The notes beneath the pieces were generated by a model. It searched no databases. It had not been told where the DNA came from and saw only the letters and a list, made by a program, of their open reading frames with translations. 64,000 nt of DNA from NCBI RefSeq assembly GCF_900114825.1, contig NZ_FOUI01000001.1, positions 186,001 to 250,000 of the forward strand, in the 5' to 3' direction. Within the stretch, counting starts at the first letter, position 1, and each line of letters starts with the position of its first letter. Made by a program: the position numbers and the translations under genes. Shown one piece after another: positions 26,529-35,529 of this stretch. This DNA comes from Halopseudomonas yangmingensis (lineage in GTDB: Bacteria; Pseudomonadota; Gammaproteobacteria; Pseudomonadales; Pseudomonadaceae).

Positions 26529-28268
26529 ATGAGCCAGCTGGCTTGGCTGCGGCTGCCATGGCTGTTCAACCGCCGCGTCGGCGTGGCACTGCTGTGGACC
26601 TTGCTCGTGGTCGCCGCCGCGGTGGCGGTGAACATCGCGGGCATCCACGTGGTCGGCGGCGTCGCGGGCTGGCAGCACTGGCTGCAGGCGCACGCCGGCC
26701 ACTTCTTCGTGTGGCGGCTGTGCCTCTACGGAGCGACGGCCTACGGCTGGTGGTGGATGCGTCGGCGCCTGCTGCGGCGGGAGCCGTCCCGCGAGACGCA
26801 TCAGCGCCTGCTGCGCACGGAGACCGCGGCCGTGATCGCCGTGGTCGCGCTGCCGTTCGTGGCCATCGTGATCCAGGAATGGCTCAAGGCCCGCAGCGAA
26901 GGTGCGGACGAGGGCAACAAGGGCGTGCTGTCGTCGATGCGCATCGAGAACCGGGTGTGGGTGGCGATCGCGGTCATCATGTTCGCCGGCATCCCGTTCA
27001 TCCCGGTGGATCTCGCCACGATCAGGTTCGACACCACGCGCTCCGCGCAATGCCAGGTCAACGTCCCGCTGCCCAACGACACGGGCTGGTCCAACGTCTA
27101 CACGGCGCTCAACAACCAGAGCGCGCTGGTGCCGGTGTGGTGGTTTTTCATGCACGCCATCTCAAAGGCGGTCACCGGCGCCGCGGTGGCGGCGATTCCT
27201 TGCGGCACGGACCTGCGTCAGATTCGCATGGAAGTCGATGCCACGCGCATCGACGATCCGGTGCTGGCACAGGAGGTCGCCGACTTCACGCACGACTGCT
27301 ACGGGCCGTCGCGCGCCAAGCTGTTCATGAACCGGCCGACGCTCTTCGACGAGCAGGTGAACGACGTGACTTGGATTGGGTCGAGCTACTTCCTCGACAC
27401 GGCCGGCTTCTACGACACCTACCACTCCCGCACGCCGCGCACGGCCTGGCCCTACGACGCGACCCGCGATGCGGGGCTGGCACAGGTGGACAGCGGCGGC
27501 GGCTATCCGTCCTGCCGACAGTGGTGGGCCGATGGCGGCCAGGGACTGCGTAGCCGGCTGCTGGCACAGGTCGACCCGGACCTGCTGACCCGCATCGGGC
27601 GCTGGGCGGGCTTCCTGTCGCAGAGCGAGGTCAATGACTCGGTGATCCGCGCCGTCGTCTCACCGCGGCAGCAGAAGATGAACCAGGGGGCCGTCTACAC
27701 CGACTACGGCGGCCAGATCGACAAGACGCTGCCGAACATCGTCACGCGCGGCGCGGGCGACCTGGGGCTGACCGTCGGCTCGCTGGGCTTCTTTCCCGCG
27801 ATGGACGTGGTGTGCCAGGCGCTGCCGATGGTGCTGACGATGCTCAAGATGGCGCTCGTCATCTGCATCCCGCTGGTGCTGCTGATCGGCACCTACGACC
27901 TGAAGACGGTGGTGACGGTGAGCTGCGTCCAGTTCGCGCTGTTCTTCGTGGACTTCTGGTTCCAGCTCGCACGCTGGATCGACAGCACGATCCTGGACGC
28001 GCTCTACGGCTGGGGGTTTGGCGCGGACAGGCCGCACACGAACTTCGATCCGTTGATCGGTTTGAACAACGCCTTTGGCGACATGCTCCTTAACTTCGTC
28101 ATGGCGATGATGTTCATCGTGCTGCCGACGTTTTGGGTCATGGCATTGGCTTGGGCAGGCGTTCGCACGGGAAATATCGTGCAGGGGTTGTCCACCGCCA
28201 CCTCGGACGCCAAGGGCGCTGGGGGGCGTGGCGCTGGTATGGCAATGAGCGCCGTATCGAAGAAGTGA
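26529..28268 (+). CDS. Conjugal transfer protein, TraG N-terminal domain
   Basis: 579-residue inner-membrane mating-pair protein of ICEclc-type elements. Several N-terminal hydrophobic segments (about 16-38, 53-72, 98-116, 135-152), a central soluble region with GGYPSCRQWWADGGQGLRSRL and NDSVIRAVVSPRQQ, then C-terminal helices VCQALPMVLTMLKMALVICIP and FVMAMMFIVLPTFWVMALAWAG. The start at 26,529 follows the previous stop by 10 bp and precedes the first helix; longer in-frame starts lie inside the upstream gene. It appears intact, but with most of the secretion system gone it can hardly function alone. Confidence 0.82.
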   Translation: MSQLAWLRLPWLFNRRVGVALLWTLLVVAAAVAVNIAGIHVVGGVAGWQHWLQAHAGHFFVWRLCLYGATAYGWWWMRRRLLRREPSRETHQRLLRTETAAVIAVVALPFVAIVIQEWLKARSEGADEGNKGVLSSMRIENRVWVAIAVIMFAGIPFIPVDLATIRFDTTRSAQCQVNVPLPNDTGWSNVYTALNNQSALVPVWWFFMHAISKAVTGAAVAAIPCGTDLRQIRMEVDATRIDDPVLAQEVADFTHDCYGPSRAKLFMNRPTLFDEQVNDVTWIGSSYFLDTAGFYDTYHSRTPRTAWPYDATRDAGLAQVDSGGGYPSCRQWWADGGQGLRSRLLAQVDPDLLTRIGRWAGFLSQSEVNDSVIRAVVSPRQQKMNQGAVYTDYGGQIDKTLPNIVTRGAGDLGLTVGSLGFFPAMDVVCQALPMVLTMLKMALVICIPLVLLIGTYDLKTVVTVSCVQFALFFVDFWFQLARWIDSTILDALYGWGFGADRPHTNFDPLIGLNNAFGDMLLNFVMAMMFIVLPTFWVMALAWAGVRTGNIVQGLSTATSDAKGAGGRGAGMAMSAVSKK

Positions 28269-28275
28269 CCGCCGT

Positions 28276-28647
28276 TCAGTCGTCGTCGGTCACATGCGGG
28301 TCGATGCGCCAGTCGCTCTTGTCATAAAGCCCGAATCCGTTGGGGCCTTCCCTCCACTCGGGTTGCGGTTCCTCTTGATCAGGGTCGTCGTGCTGCACGA
28401 GCCATGCAGCAGTCACCGCAAAGGCAAGCAGCAGGGCCAGCCAGAACGCGGAGTAGAGCAGCGCACCGAGCACGGCGAGCTTGACGATCCAGAGCACCGC
28501 CGTCGCCGCGCCCGCGGGCACCCCGCGCGTCACCAGCCAGCCGGCGACACGCTGCTCGCGGCGCAGGTATCCACGCCAGGCACGGCCAGCCCCCCGGCCC
28601 GGCCTGTGGCTCCATCTCCCGTTGTGCGTGTTGGTGGTCATGCTCAT
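28276..28647 (-). CDS. DUF3742 family ICE protein
   Basis: 123-residue protein of a family found in ICEclc/PAGI-2-type elements next to traG. It has a basic N-terminus (GRGAGRAWRGYLRREQRVAGWL), two close hydrophobic helices (about 47-85) and an acidic tail ending HVTDDD. It converges on the TraG-N gene with 7 bp between stops. Function is not known. Confidence 0.8.
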   Translation of the reverse strand: MSMTTNTHNGRWSHRPGRGAGRAWRGYLRREQRVAGWLVTRGVPAGAATAVLWIVKLAVLGALLYSAFWLALLLAFAVTAAWLVQHDDPDQEEPQPEWREGPNGFGLYDKSDWRIDPHVTDDD

Positions 28648-28767
28648 GTGCCTCGGCTTCAGTGGTACCTCACCTCATGGAGCGGCCGGTCGGGGCCTGC
28701 CCTCCAGCATAGACCGCGATCAGGAGGGCGGGTTGCGGCTGGCAGAGCCGGTCGGCCTGGGTCGCAG

Positions 28768-28869
28768 GTCGATTAGATTCTGCGATGGAAATCAAGCTTT
28801 ATGCTACTTTCCCTGCACGTTCTTGCAATGGCTCTAGGGGTCGATTGGATTCTGTGTTATTTTTATAAC
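28768..28869 (+). promoter_or_regulatory. Candidate AbiE operator: direct repeats and AT-rich palindrome
   Basis: GTCGATTAGATTCTG (28,768-28,782) and GTCGATTGGATTCTG (28,840-28,854) differ by one base and lie 72 bp apart. The second is followed at once by GTTAT-TTTT-ATAAC (28,856-28,869), a perfect palindrome abutting the ATG of the antitoxin gene. AbiEi antitoxins are known to repress their own promoter through repeated sites, so this block is a likely operator/promoter. Confidence 0.5.
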
Positions 28870-29628
28870 ATGGATGGAAATACTCGGCACCAGGTAATCA
28901 AGCGACTGCAGGCGGGACTCCCCCGCGGGGCGCCGTTCGACCTTGCCACCCTGAGCCAGTTCGGGGTGTCGCCCCAGCTCGCCGCCCACTATGCCGACGG
29001 CGGGTGGCTCGTGCGCCTGGCCCATGGCGTCTATGCCTTCCCGAACGATGAGTTCGGGGTCTACGGTGCGCTGAAGTTCCTGCAACAGCGCGTGCCCGGC
29101 CTGCACGTCGGCGGCAAGAGCGCCCTGGCCCTGCAGGGTGTGCGGCACAACCTGGGCAGCCGGGAGGCGCTGGTGCTGTGGGGCGACGGTCGCTTCGCGT
29201 TGCCGGCCTGGTTCACTTCGCGCTTTCCGGCCCGCTATGTCCACGCCCGCCTGTTCGACTGGCCGGACACGGCGCTGGCCGGCAAGACCCTGACCACGCC
29301 GCCTGGCCTGCCCGAGGATCTGCGGGTGGCTGCCTCCGAGCGTGCCGTTCTGGAGTTGCTGTACGAAGCCGGCGTCAAGCAGAGCCTCGAAGAGGCCCGC
29401 AACATCTTTGATGGACTGCGTTCCCCCCGCAAGGATTTGCTCGGACAACTGCTGTCCTGCTGCACCAGCGTGAAGGCCGTGCGCCTGTTCCTCACCTGGG
29501 CGCGCGAGACCAGCCTCGTGGATGTCGATGCCCTGCTGGAGCAGTACCCGGTTCGCACCGGCAGCAACACGCGCTGGATGAGCCGGCTCGATGACGGAAC
29601 CCTGCTGAGCCTGAAACCTCATGGATAA
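28870..29628 (+). CDS. Type IV toxin-antitoxin system AbiEi family antitoxin
   Basis: 252-residue protein with an N-terminal winged-helix region (about 5-60, FDLATLSQFGVSPQLAAHYADGGWLVRL) and the AbiEi body with LHVGGKSALALQGVRHNL and VAASERAVLELLYEAG. AbiEi proteins repress the operon and counter the nucleotidyltransferase toxin AbiEii. The stop overlaps the toxin start by 8 bp. The start at 28,870 was chosen because the family sequence begins there; an upstream ATG at 28,801 would run through the promoter repeats. No clear Shine-Dalgarno precedes it, so a leaderless or weakly initiated message is possible. Confidence 0.85.
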   Translation: MDGNTRHQVIKRLQAGLPRGAPFDLATLSQFGVSPQLAAHYADGGWLVRLAHGVYAFPNDEFGVYGALKFLQQRVPGLHVGGKSALALQGVRHNLGSREALVLWGDGRFALPAWFTSRFPARYVHARLFDWPDTALAGKTLTTPPGLPEDLRVAASERAVLELLYEAGVKQSLEEARNIFDGLRSPRKDLLGQLLSCCTSVKAVRLFLTWARETSLVDVDALLEQYPVRTGSNTRWMSRLDDGTLLSLKPHG

Positions 29629-30550
29629 GACCTACGCGGACACCGTTCGCCTGCTGCTGGCCGTCGCGCCCGACGTGTTCGCCAACGACATCTTCGCCAT
29701 GAAGGGCGGCACGGCCATCAACCTCTTCGTGCGGGACATGCCGCGCCTGTCGGTGGACATCGACGTGGTGTACCTCCCATGGCAGACGCCGCGCGACGAA
29801 GCGCTGCAAGCCATCAACCAGGAGCTGGCCGCCATCGCCACTCGCGTTGCACCACTGGGCGTGCAGACACGCCTGGTTCGCGCCAAGGACCTGGGGGACA
29901 CCAAGCTGATCGTCGAGAACGACGCCAACCAGGTGAAGATCGAGGTCAACGTCGTGTTCCGAGGCAGCGTGCTGCCCGTCGAGCGGCGGCCGCTGAGCGC
30001 CAAGACCAGCGATCTGTTCGGCGTCGAGTTCGAGCTGCCGGTTCTGGCACCGGACGAGTTGTACGCCAGCAAGCTGGTGGCCGCGCTGGATCGGCAGCAC
30101 CCCCGCGACCTGTTCGACCTGTTCGACGTGTGGCAGCTCTACGAATCGGGCGACATCAGCGACGGCATGGTCGAGTGCTTCGTGATCTATCTGGCGGGCC
30201 ACAACCGGCCGCCCCACGAAGTGCTGTTCGGCAACGACAAGGACATCGCCGGCGAGTACGAGCGGGCCTTTGTCGGCATGACCGAAGTGGACTGCTCCTT
30301 GGAGACACTGCTCGAAGCTCGCGCCAGGGTGCGGCGCGAGCTGCCACAGCGACTGAGCACCGCGCACAGGCGGTTTCTGAGCGGGCTGGTGCGCGCAGAA
30401 CCGGACTGGTCGCTGGTGCAATGCCAACACGCCGCTCAACTGCCGGCACTGCGCTGGAAGCTGAGCAATCTCGAAACCTTCCGCAAGCGCCGTCCCGACG
30501 ACTTCGCAGCGCAATCCGCCGCCCTCGACACCGGCTTGGGCCAGAGCTGA
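29621..30550 (+). CDS. Type IV toxin-antitoxin system AbiEii nucleotidyltransferase toxin
   Basis: 309-residue nucleotidyltransferase-like toxin. The signature motif KGGTAINLF lies at about residues 28-36, followed by SVDIDVVY (about 45-52, catalytic acidic residues), VKIEVNVVFRG and the C-terminal APDELYASKLVAALDRQHPRDLFDLF, the usual AbiEii arrangement. AbiEii proteins modify nucleic acid or NTPs (relatives such as MenT act on tRNA), blocking growth and phage replication. Overlap with abiEi fits the paired operon. Both genes appear intact and probably stabilise the island or act against phage. Confidence 0.88.
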   Translation: MDKTYADTVRLLLAVAPDVFANDIFAMKGGTAINLFVRDMPRLSVDIDVVYLPWQTPRDEALQAINQELAAIATRVAPLGVQTRLVRAKDLGDTKLIVENDANQVKIEVNVVFRGSVLPVERRPLSAKTSDLFGVEFELPVLAPDELYASKLVAALDRQHPRDLFDLFDVWQLYESGDISDGMVECFVIYLAGHNRPPHEVLFGNDKDIAGEYERAFVGMTEVDCSLETLLEARARVRRELPQRLSTAHRRFLSGLVRAEPDWSLVQCQHAAQLPALRWKLSNLETFRKRRPDDFAAQSAALDTGLGQS

Positions 30551-30752
30551 CGAACGTCCCGCAGCGCCCCACTTGCCGGGATTGCCCCATGCCGCATTCA
30601 TCGTGGCACCCGCGAAGCAGCGGCCCTATACCCAAAGGCTTCCGACAAAGGCCAAAGGGCTGGGAAGGGGCAAAGGAAGGGTGCCAAGGGGAAAGGCCCT
30701 ATCCTGAAAAGGCCAAAAGGCGCCCCGAGCAGCCCGTCATCCGGGGTTCGCC
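30551..30752. other. Purine-rich repeat region upstream of the relaxase gene, possible oriT
   Basis: No gene. Between 30,630 and 30,720 the plus strand carries many AAAGG-type units (for example CCAAAGG, ACAAAGG, GCAAAGGAAGG, CCAAGGGGAAAGG, CCAAAAGG), and GGCCCTAT occurs at 30,622-30,629 and 30,695-30,702. Relaxase genes often lie beside their transfer origin, so an oriT or relaxosome-binding site is one reading; a simple repeat spacer is another. Confidence 0.35.
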
Positions 30753-32267
30753 ATGCTCTCGCTGTTCCAGCGCAAACGGGTGCCACCCACCGCCGGCACG
30801 CCGCCCACCTCCGCCATCGAAACTCCGAAAGGGTCGATGCGGCCGGAGCCGGCCGCATCGCTGCTGGCCACGCCGCGCCGGCAGAAACTGCTGGAACACA
30901 TCTGGCAGCGCACATCGCTCTCGCGCCGGCAGTTCGCCACGCTCTACCTCGCCCCACTGGAGCGCTACGCCGAGCTGGTCCAGCAGTTCCCGGCCTCCGA
31001 GAACCACCACCACGCCTATCCGGGCGGCATGCTGGACCACGGCCTGGAGATCGTCGCCTATGCGCTGAAGCTGCGGCAGTCATACCTGCTGCCTGCGGGC
31101 GTCACGCCGGAGGCACAGGCGGCCCAGGCCGAAGCCTGGACCGCAGGCACGGCCTACGCGGCCCTGCTGCACGACATCGGCAAGATTGCGGTCGATCTGC
31201 ACGTCGAACATGCCGACGGCAGCGTCTGGCATCCCTGGCACGGCCCGCTGCGAAAGCCCTACCGCTTCCGTTACCGAAAGGAGCGCGAGTACCGCCTGCA
31301 CAGCGCCGCCACCGGGCTGCTCTACGCGTGCCTTCTCGATCGGGACATCTTCGACTGGCTCAGCGGCTATCCCGACCTCTGGGCCGCGCTGCTGTATGTG
31401 CTGGCCGGCCAGTACGAGCACGCCGGCACGCTCGGCGAGCTGGTCGTGCAGGCCGATCAGGCATCGGTCGCCCAGGAACTCGGCGGCGATCCCAGCAAGG
31501 CGCTGGTGGCGCCCAAGCATGCGCTGCAACGCAAATTGCTCGACGGCTTGCGCTACCTGCTCAAGGAAGCGTTCAAGCTGAACCAGGCCGGCCCGGCGGA
31601 CGGTTGGCTGACCCAAGATGGCTTGTGGCTGGTGAGCAAGACCGTCTCCGACAAGCTGCGCGCACATTTGCTGTCACAGGGCATCGACGGCATCCCGGCG
31701 AGCAATACGGCGGTGTTCAACGTGCTGCAGGATCACGGCATCGTGCAACCGACGCCGGATGGGAAGGCGATCTGGAAGGCTACCGTCACCAGCGACGCCG
31801 GCTGGTCGCACGCCTTCACCTTCCTGAAACTCTCGCCGGCGATGATCTGGGATGCCGCCGACCGGCCGGCGCCGTTCGCAGGCCGTGTGCAGCTCGAAGA
31901 GGAACAGGCGGTGGCCGATGGGCCGCACGTGGAAGGCATCGAAGCTGCACCCGCGAGCACGGCGCCGATCGCATCCGCAGCCACGGACACCGGCGTGGCC
32001 GCGCTGCTCGACCTGCTGGGCGACACCGCTCCACCCACGGCACCGGAGACCCCGAGTTGCCCTGTTGCCGAGGCCGAACCGGCCCCTTCGACCGTGCCCC
32101 CGCCGCAGATGAGCCTCGCGCCTGCCCAGGATCGCGCGGATGCGCATGGGCTTCCACTCGAAACCCGCCTTCGTGCGCAGACCAACCCGCTACGGTGCTG
32201 TAGGGGCTTGCCCCCATTGCGGTACGGTCATCAACAACCTGGACGGCGAGCCGATCAACCCGCTTGA
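30753..32267 (+). pseudogene. MobH-type relaxase (TraI_2 domain), 3' end lost
   Basis: The first ~465 residues are a MobH relaxase: an HD-type TraI_2 domain with ENHHHAYPGGMLDHGLE (about 87-103) and ALLHDIGKIAVDLH (about 136-149), which bind metal and nick oriT, then the conserved middle region up to a Pro/Ala-rich linker. From about 32,140 the reading frame continues through DNA that in another frame encodes a helicase, so the last ~40 residues are foreign and the family's C-terminal domain is missing. Intact relatives are roughly 600 residues or more. The element therefore lacks a normal relaxase. Confidence 0.85.
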
Positions 32268-33861
32268 TCTGGAAGCAGAGGAATCCCGCCGCAAGTGCAA
32301 TGTCTGCGACGGCGCACTGTGGACGCTGGTTCGTCCGCGAACCTTGTCCGGCAGCGATCAGTCCTCCGCCGTGCTGCGGGCCTTGAAGCGTATTCCGACG
32401 ATCGGCGAAGTCACTGCACAGAAGCTGATGAAAACGTTCGGCGACGGCTTCCTGGCCTCGATGCTCGGCGACAACCTCCACAACTTCATCAACCTGATGG
32501 ATGACCGGGGGGAGTTGGTTTTTTCCGACCGGCAGGCCCAGCGCATGGAACGCGCGATGTCGAGCATGGAGTTCGGTTTTGGCGAAGGGGGTTACCAACC
32601 CTCGGAGTACGTCAAACGCTACCTCCCGCAATGCACGTTCGATCTTCTCATTGCCGACGAAGCCCACGAGTACAAAACGGGCGGGTCGGCACAAGGCCAG
32701 GCGATGGGTGTCTTGGCAGCCAAGGCTCGCAAGACTGTGCTGCTCACAGGTACCCTGATGGGCGGCTATGCCGATGATTTGTTCCATTTGCTGTTCCGGG
32801 CCTTGCCTGGGCGCATGATCGAAGACGGCTACCGTCCGAGCGGCACTGGCAGCATGAGCGCCGCGGCAATGGCGTTCATGCGGGATCATGGTGTCCTCAA
32901 GGACATCTACTCCGAGTCCGATGGCCCGGCGCACAAGACGGCCAAGGGCAGCAAGGTCACGGTCAGAACGGTCAAGGCGCCGGGCTTCGGCCCCAAGGGC
33001 GTGCTGCGCTGCATCCTGCCGTACACGGTCTTCCTGAAACTGCGCGACATCGGCGGCGTCCTGCCGCCGTATGACGAGGAGTTCCGGGAGATCGCCATGG
33101 ATGCGGAGCAGGCTGATGCCTACCGTGATCTGTCCGTGCGGCTGACCGCCGAACTCAAGGAGGCCCTGCGCAAGCGGGATACCACCTTGCTGGGGGTCGT
33201 GCTCAACGTGCTGCTCGCATGGCCCGACTGCTGCTTCAGGGCGGAAGCCGTGCGCCACCCGCGCACGCGCCAGACGCTGGCCTTCACACCGGCTCAGTTC
33301 AATGAGCTGGAAATCATGCCCAAGGAGCGGGAGATGCTCGACATCTGCCGCGCCGAGAAGGCCGAGGGTCGCAAGACACTGGTCTATTCGGTCTACACCG
33401 GCACGCGCGACACCACGTCGCGTTTGAAGGTGCTGCTGGAGCAGGAAGGCTTCAATGTGGCGGTACTGCGCGCAAGCGTGGATGCCAGCCGCCGGGAAGA
33501 CTGGATCGCCGAGCAGCTCGACCGGGGCATCGATGTCCTCATCACCAACCCCGAGCTGGTCAAGACGGGGCTGGACTTGCTGGAGTTCCCGACGATTGTG
33601 TTCATGCAGTCGGGGTGGAACATCTACACCTTGCAGCAGGCCGCACGCCGTTCCTGGCGCATCGGTCAGAAGCAACCCGTGAAGGTGGTCTACCTGGGGT
33701 ACGCGGCCACGTCGCAGATGACGTGCCTGTCTCTGATGGCCAAGAAGATCCTCGTGTCGCAAAGCACGTCGGGCGATGTCCCGGAATCGGGGCTCGACGT
33801 GCTCAACCAGGATGGCGACTCGATCGAGGTCGCCCTGGCGCGGCAGTTGGTTGCGGCTTGA
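32140..33861 (+). pseudogene. Large ICE helicase (SNF2-like), C-terminal half only
   Basis: The 573 residues contain a zinc-ribbon-like CPHCG...CNVC (about 24-57), a helix-hairpin-helix (IPTIGEVTAQKLMKTFG), the DEAH box LLIADEAHEY (about 170), LLTGTLMGG, and SNF2 helicase-C motifs including TNPELVKTGLDLLEFP and QAARRSWRIGQKQPV. The Walker A motif and everything upstream are absent, and the frame begins inside the truncated relaxase, so this is the 3' remnant of a protein that is usually over 1,000 residues in ICEclc relatives. Without motif I it cannot bind ATP normally. A deletion joined it to the relaxase. Confidence 0.82.
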
Positions 33862-33874
33862 CGTTCCTCCACCA

Positions 33875-33899
33875 GCCGGTGTCCCGATGGGACACCGGC
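33875..33899. terminator. Strong hairpin after the helicase fragment
   Basis: GCCGGTGTCCC-GAT-GGGACACCGGC forms a perfect 11-bp stem with a 3-base loop, 13 bp after the helicase stop. It is followed by a weak T-rich stretch (ATTTCT), so it may work as a terminator or as a message-stabilising hairpin. Confidence 0.6.
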
Positions 33900-34470
33900 A
33901 TTTCTACGCATATTTCACCTTTTCATGACCGCATGATTCGGCCGATTGATTGCAAGACGGGGGGAGCAGGCGTCGACCTAGTAGTTCGTGCGAACGAATG
34001 TTGACGACCCAAAGCTGAAGTAGCTTTTCTCAGCCTCTACGCCAGCAATGCAGCGTTTGCGGCCATGGGCCTTCGGGAATCCTATTTCAGCACCTCGCCA
34101 TCAGTCGTCATTTGGCTTTCCCGACTGAACGTCAGGACCAGACTTCTTGTTGCCCGGTGACAAAGGCATACTCAGTGTCGCGGCCACATTGAAGCCGACC
34201 TGATTGTTGATACCAACAATATGGCCTCAGCCGTAAACCTTCGTCGGCTACTTGTGCAACCGCAGGTCGCCGTTCGTTGGCGCGCGCTACCGGTATCTCC
34301 AGAACGGACGGGTTCATTCAAGCATTAATTTTCGCTTCACTTGACTTTGTTTCAGCATCTCATAGACTTCCCAGCATCAAGGGGAGTAGCTTCATCCGTT
34401 CGGGTATCGTCATCACGGCAGACCGATCATCAGATCGCCGCCCGGTGCCCGAAGCGACGGAAATTACCGT
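33900..34470. other. Gene-free stretch before the channel operon
   Basis: About 570 bp with no supported reading frame on either strand. Base composition is more AT-rich than its neighbours in parts, which fits a joint between the ICE backbone and the following cassette. A possible -35 (TTGACT, 34,341) is seen but no convincing -10 at the right distance. Confidence 0.45.
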
Positions 34471-34475
34471 TGCAA

Positions 34476-34556
34476 GCGAGACCTTGCCGCTAGGCAAGGT
34501 CCGTGCTCGCAAACAGCATCAAGGGTCTGTGCCCATCGGGATCAGACCCTTTTTGT
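34476..34556 (+). promoter_or_regulatory. Structured leader with intrinsic terminator, candidate attenuator or riboswitch
   Basis: Two structures follow each other. GCGAG...CTCGC (34,476-34,510) encloses the perfect hairpin ACCTTGCC-GCTA-GGCAAGGT. A linker AAACAGCATCAA follows, then GGGTCTG (34,523-34,529) pairs with CAGACCC (34,543-34,549), followed by five Ts: a textbook rho-independent terminator. It ends only 19 bp before a 38-codon reading frame and about 130 bp before the ion channel, so it cannot be the end of an upstream gene on this strand. It does not match a riboswitch class I can name. Confidence 0.55.
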
Positions 34557-34572
34557 TTGTTTGGAGCGTGAA

Positions 34573-34689
34573 ATGACTTCATGGCTATGGATCCGAAAAC
34601 TTGAGCCCGCGATCGCCAATGTCAGCGTGATCCATCCTTATCGCGGCGTCCGGCAGGCATTTCCTGCGCTCATCGGATCGAAATCATGA
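34573..34689 (+). CDS. Possible 38-residue leader peptide coupled to the channel gene
   Basis: Short frame starting MTSWLWIRKLEPAIANVSV with GGAGCG six to nine bases upstream. Its TGA overlaps the ATG of the ion channel gene (ATGA at 34,686-34,689), an arrangement used for translational coupling. It has no recognised domain and no database support is available to me. It could be a regulatory leader peptide linked to the terminator just upstream, or a chance frame. Confidence 0.4.
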   Translation: MTSWLWIRKLEPAIANVSVIHPYRGVRQAFPALIGSKS

Positions 34690-35501
34690 TCATCAAACTT
34701 CAGCATTTTGTGGAATCGCGAGCATTCCAGAACTTCATCATCGCGGTGATCGTGGTCAACGCCATCACGCTGGGCCTGGAAACCTGGCCCACCGCCATGG
34801 CACATGCAGGGTCGTTGCTCCTCGCCCTCGATCAGATCGCCCTCGCAATCTTCGTCGTGGAGATCGTTTTGAAGTTGGTGGTGTATCGGGCGAGCTTTTT
34901 TCGTAGCGGATGGAACGTCTTCGACTTCACCATCGTGGCGATCACCGTCGCGCCGGTCGATGAGGGACTCGCGGTACTGCGCTCCCTGCGCATCCTGCGC
35001 GCACTTCGCCTGATTTCTGTGCTGCCGTCGATGCGCAAGGTCGTCAGCGCATTGTTGCGCGCCCTCCCGGGCATGGGTTCGGTGGTGAGCCTGTTGCTGT
35101 TACTGTTCTATATCGCATCGGTCATGGCGACGAAATTATTCGCTGCTGATTTTCCTGACTGGTTTGGTTCGATTGGCGCCTCGCTCTATACCCTGTTCCA
35201 GATCATGACCCTGGAGTCTTGGTCGATGGGCATCGTCCGCCCGGTCATGGAGGCTCATCCCTTCGCGTGGATCTTCTTCATCACCTTCATACTGCTCACG
35301 ACCTTCGCCGTGCTCAACCTGTTCATCGCGATCATGGTGGATGCGATGAGTGCCACGGAACATGTAGAGCAAGAAGAAACGCGAACACTTGTGGTCGAGG
35401 AGCACCAGGCAGTGATGAGCGAGCTTCAGGCGATTCGCGCCGAACTCGCGGTCTTACGCGCCGCGCAGTTCCCGGCTCAAAATAGCAGTCACACGACGTG
35501 A
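34686..35501 (+). CDS. Voltage-gated sodium channel, bacterial NavBac type
   Basis: 271-residue six-helix ion channel monomer that would assemble as a tetramer in the inner membrane. S1-S3 span about 15-105; the voltage-sensing S4 shows regularly spaced arginines (LRSLRILRALRLISVLPSMRK, in part); the pore has the NaChBac/NavAb selectivity filter TLESWSM at about residues 177-183, and S6 reads TFAVLNLFIAIMVDAM. A C-terminal coiled coil (about 225-258) is typical of the family. The TLESWS filter indicates Na+ selectivity. It is coupled to a short upstream frame and preceded by an attenuator-like structure. A NhaR-type regulator lies 3 kb downstream. Confidence 0.9.
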   Translation: MIIKLQHFVESRAFQNFIIAVIVVNAITLGLETWPTAMAHAGSLLLALDQIALAIFVVEIVLKLVVYRASFFRSGWNVFDFTIVAITVAPVDEGLAVLRSLRILRALRLISVLPSMRKVVSALLRALPGMGSVVSLLLLLFYIASVMATKLFAADFPDWFGSIGASLYTLFQIMTLESWSMGIVRPVMEAHPFAWIFFITFILLTTFAVLNLFIAIMVDAMSATEHVEQEETRTLVVEEHQAVMSELQAIRAELAVLRAAQFPAQNSSHTT

Positions 35502-35529
35502 CACCACAACATCATTCACTTTTTGACAA

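Noticed and set aside
31816..33762. Minus-strand frame of about 650 codons opposite relaxase/helicase
   Set aside because: Crosses the deletion joint of two genes read on the plus strand and has no recognisable protein content.
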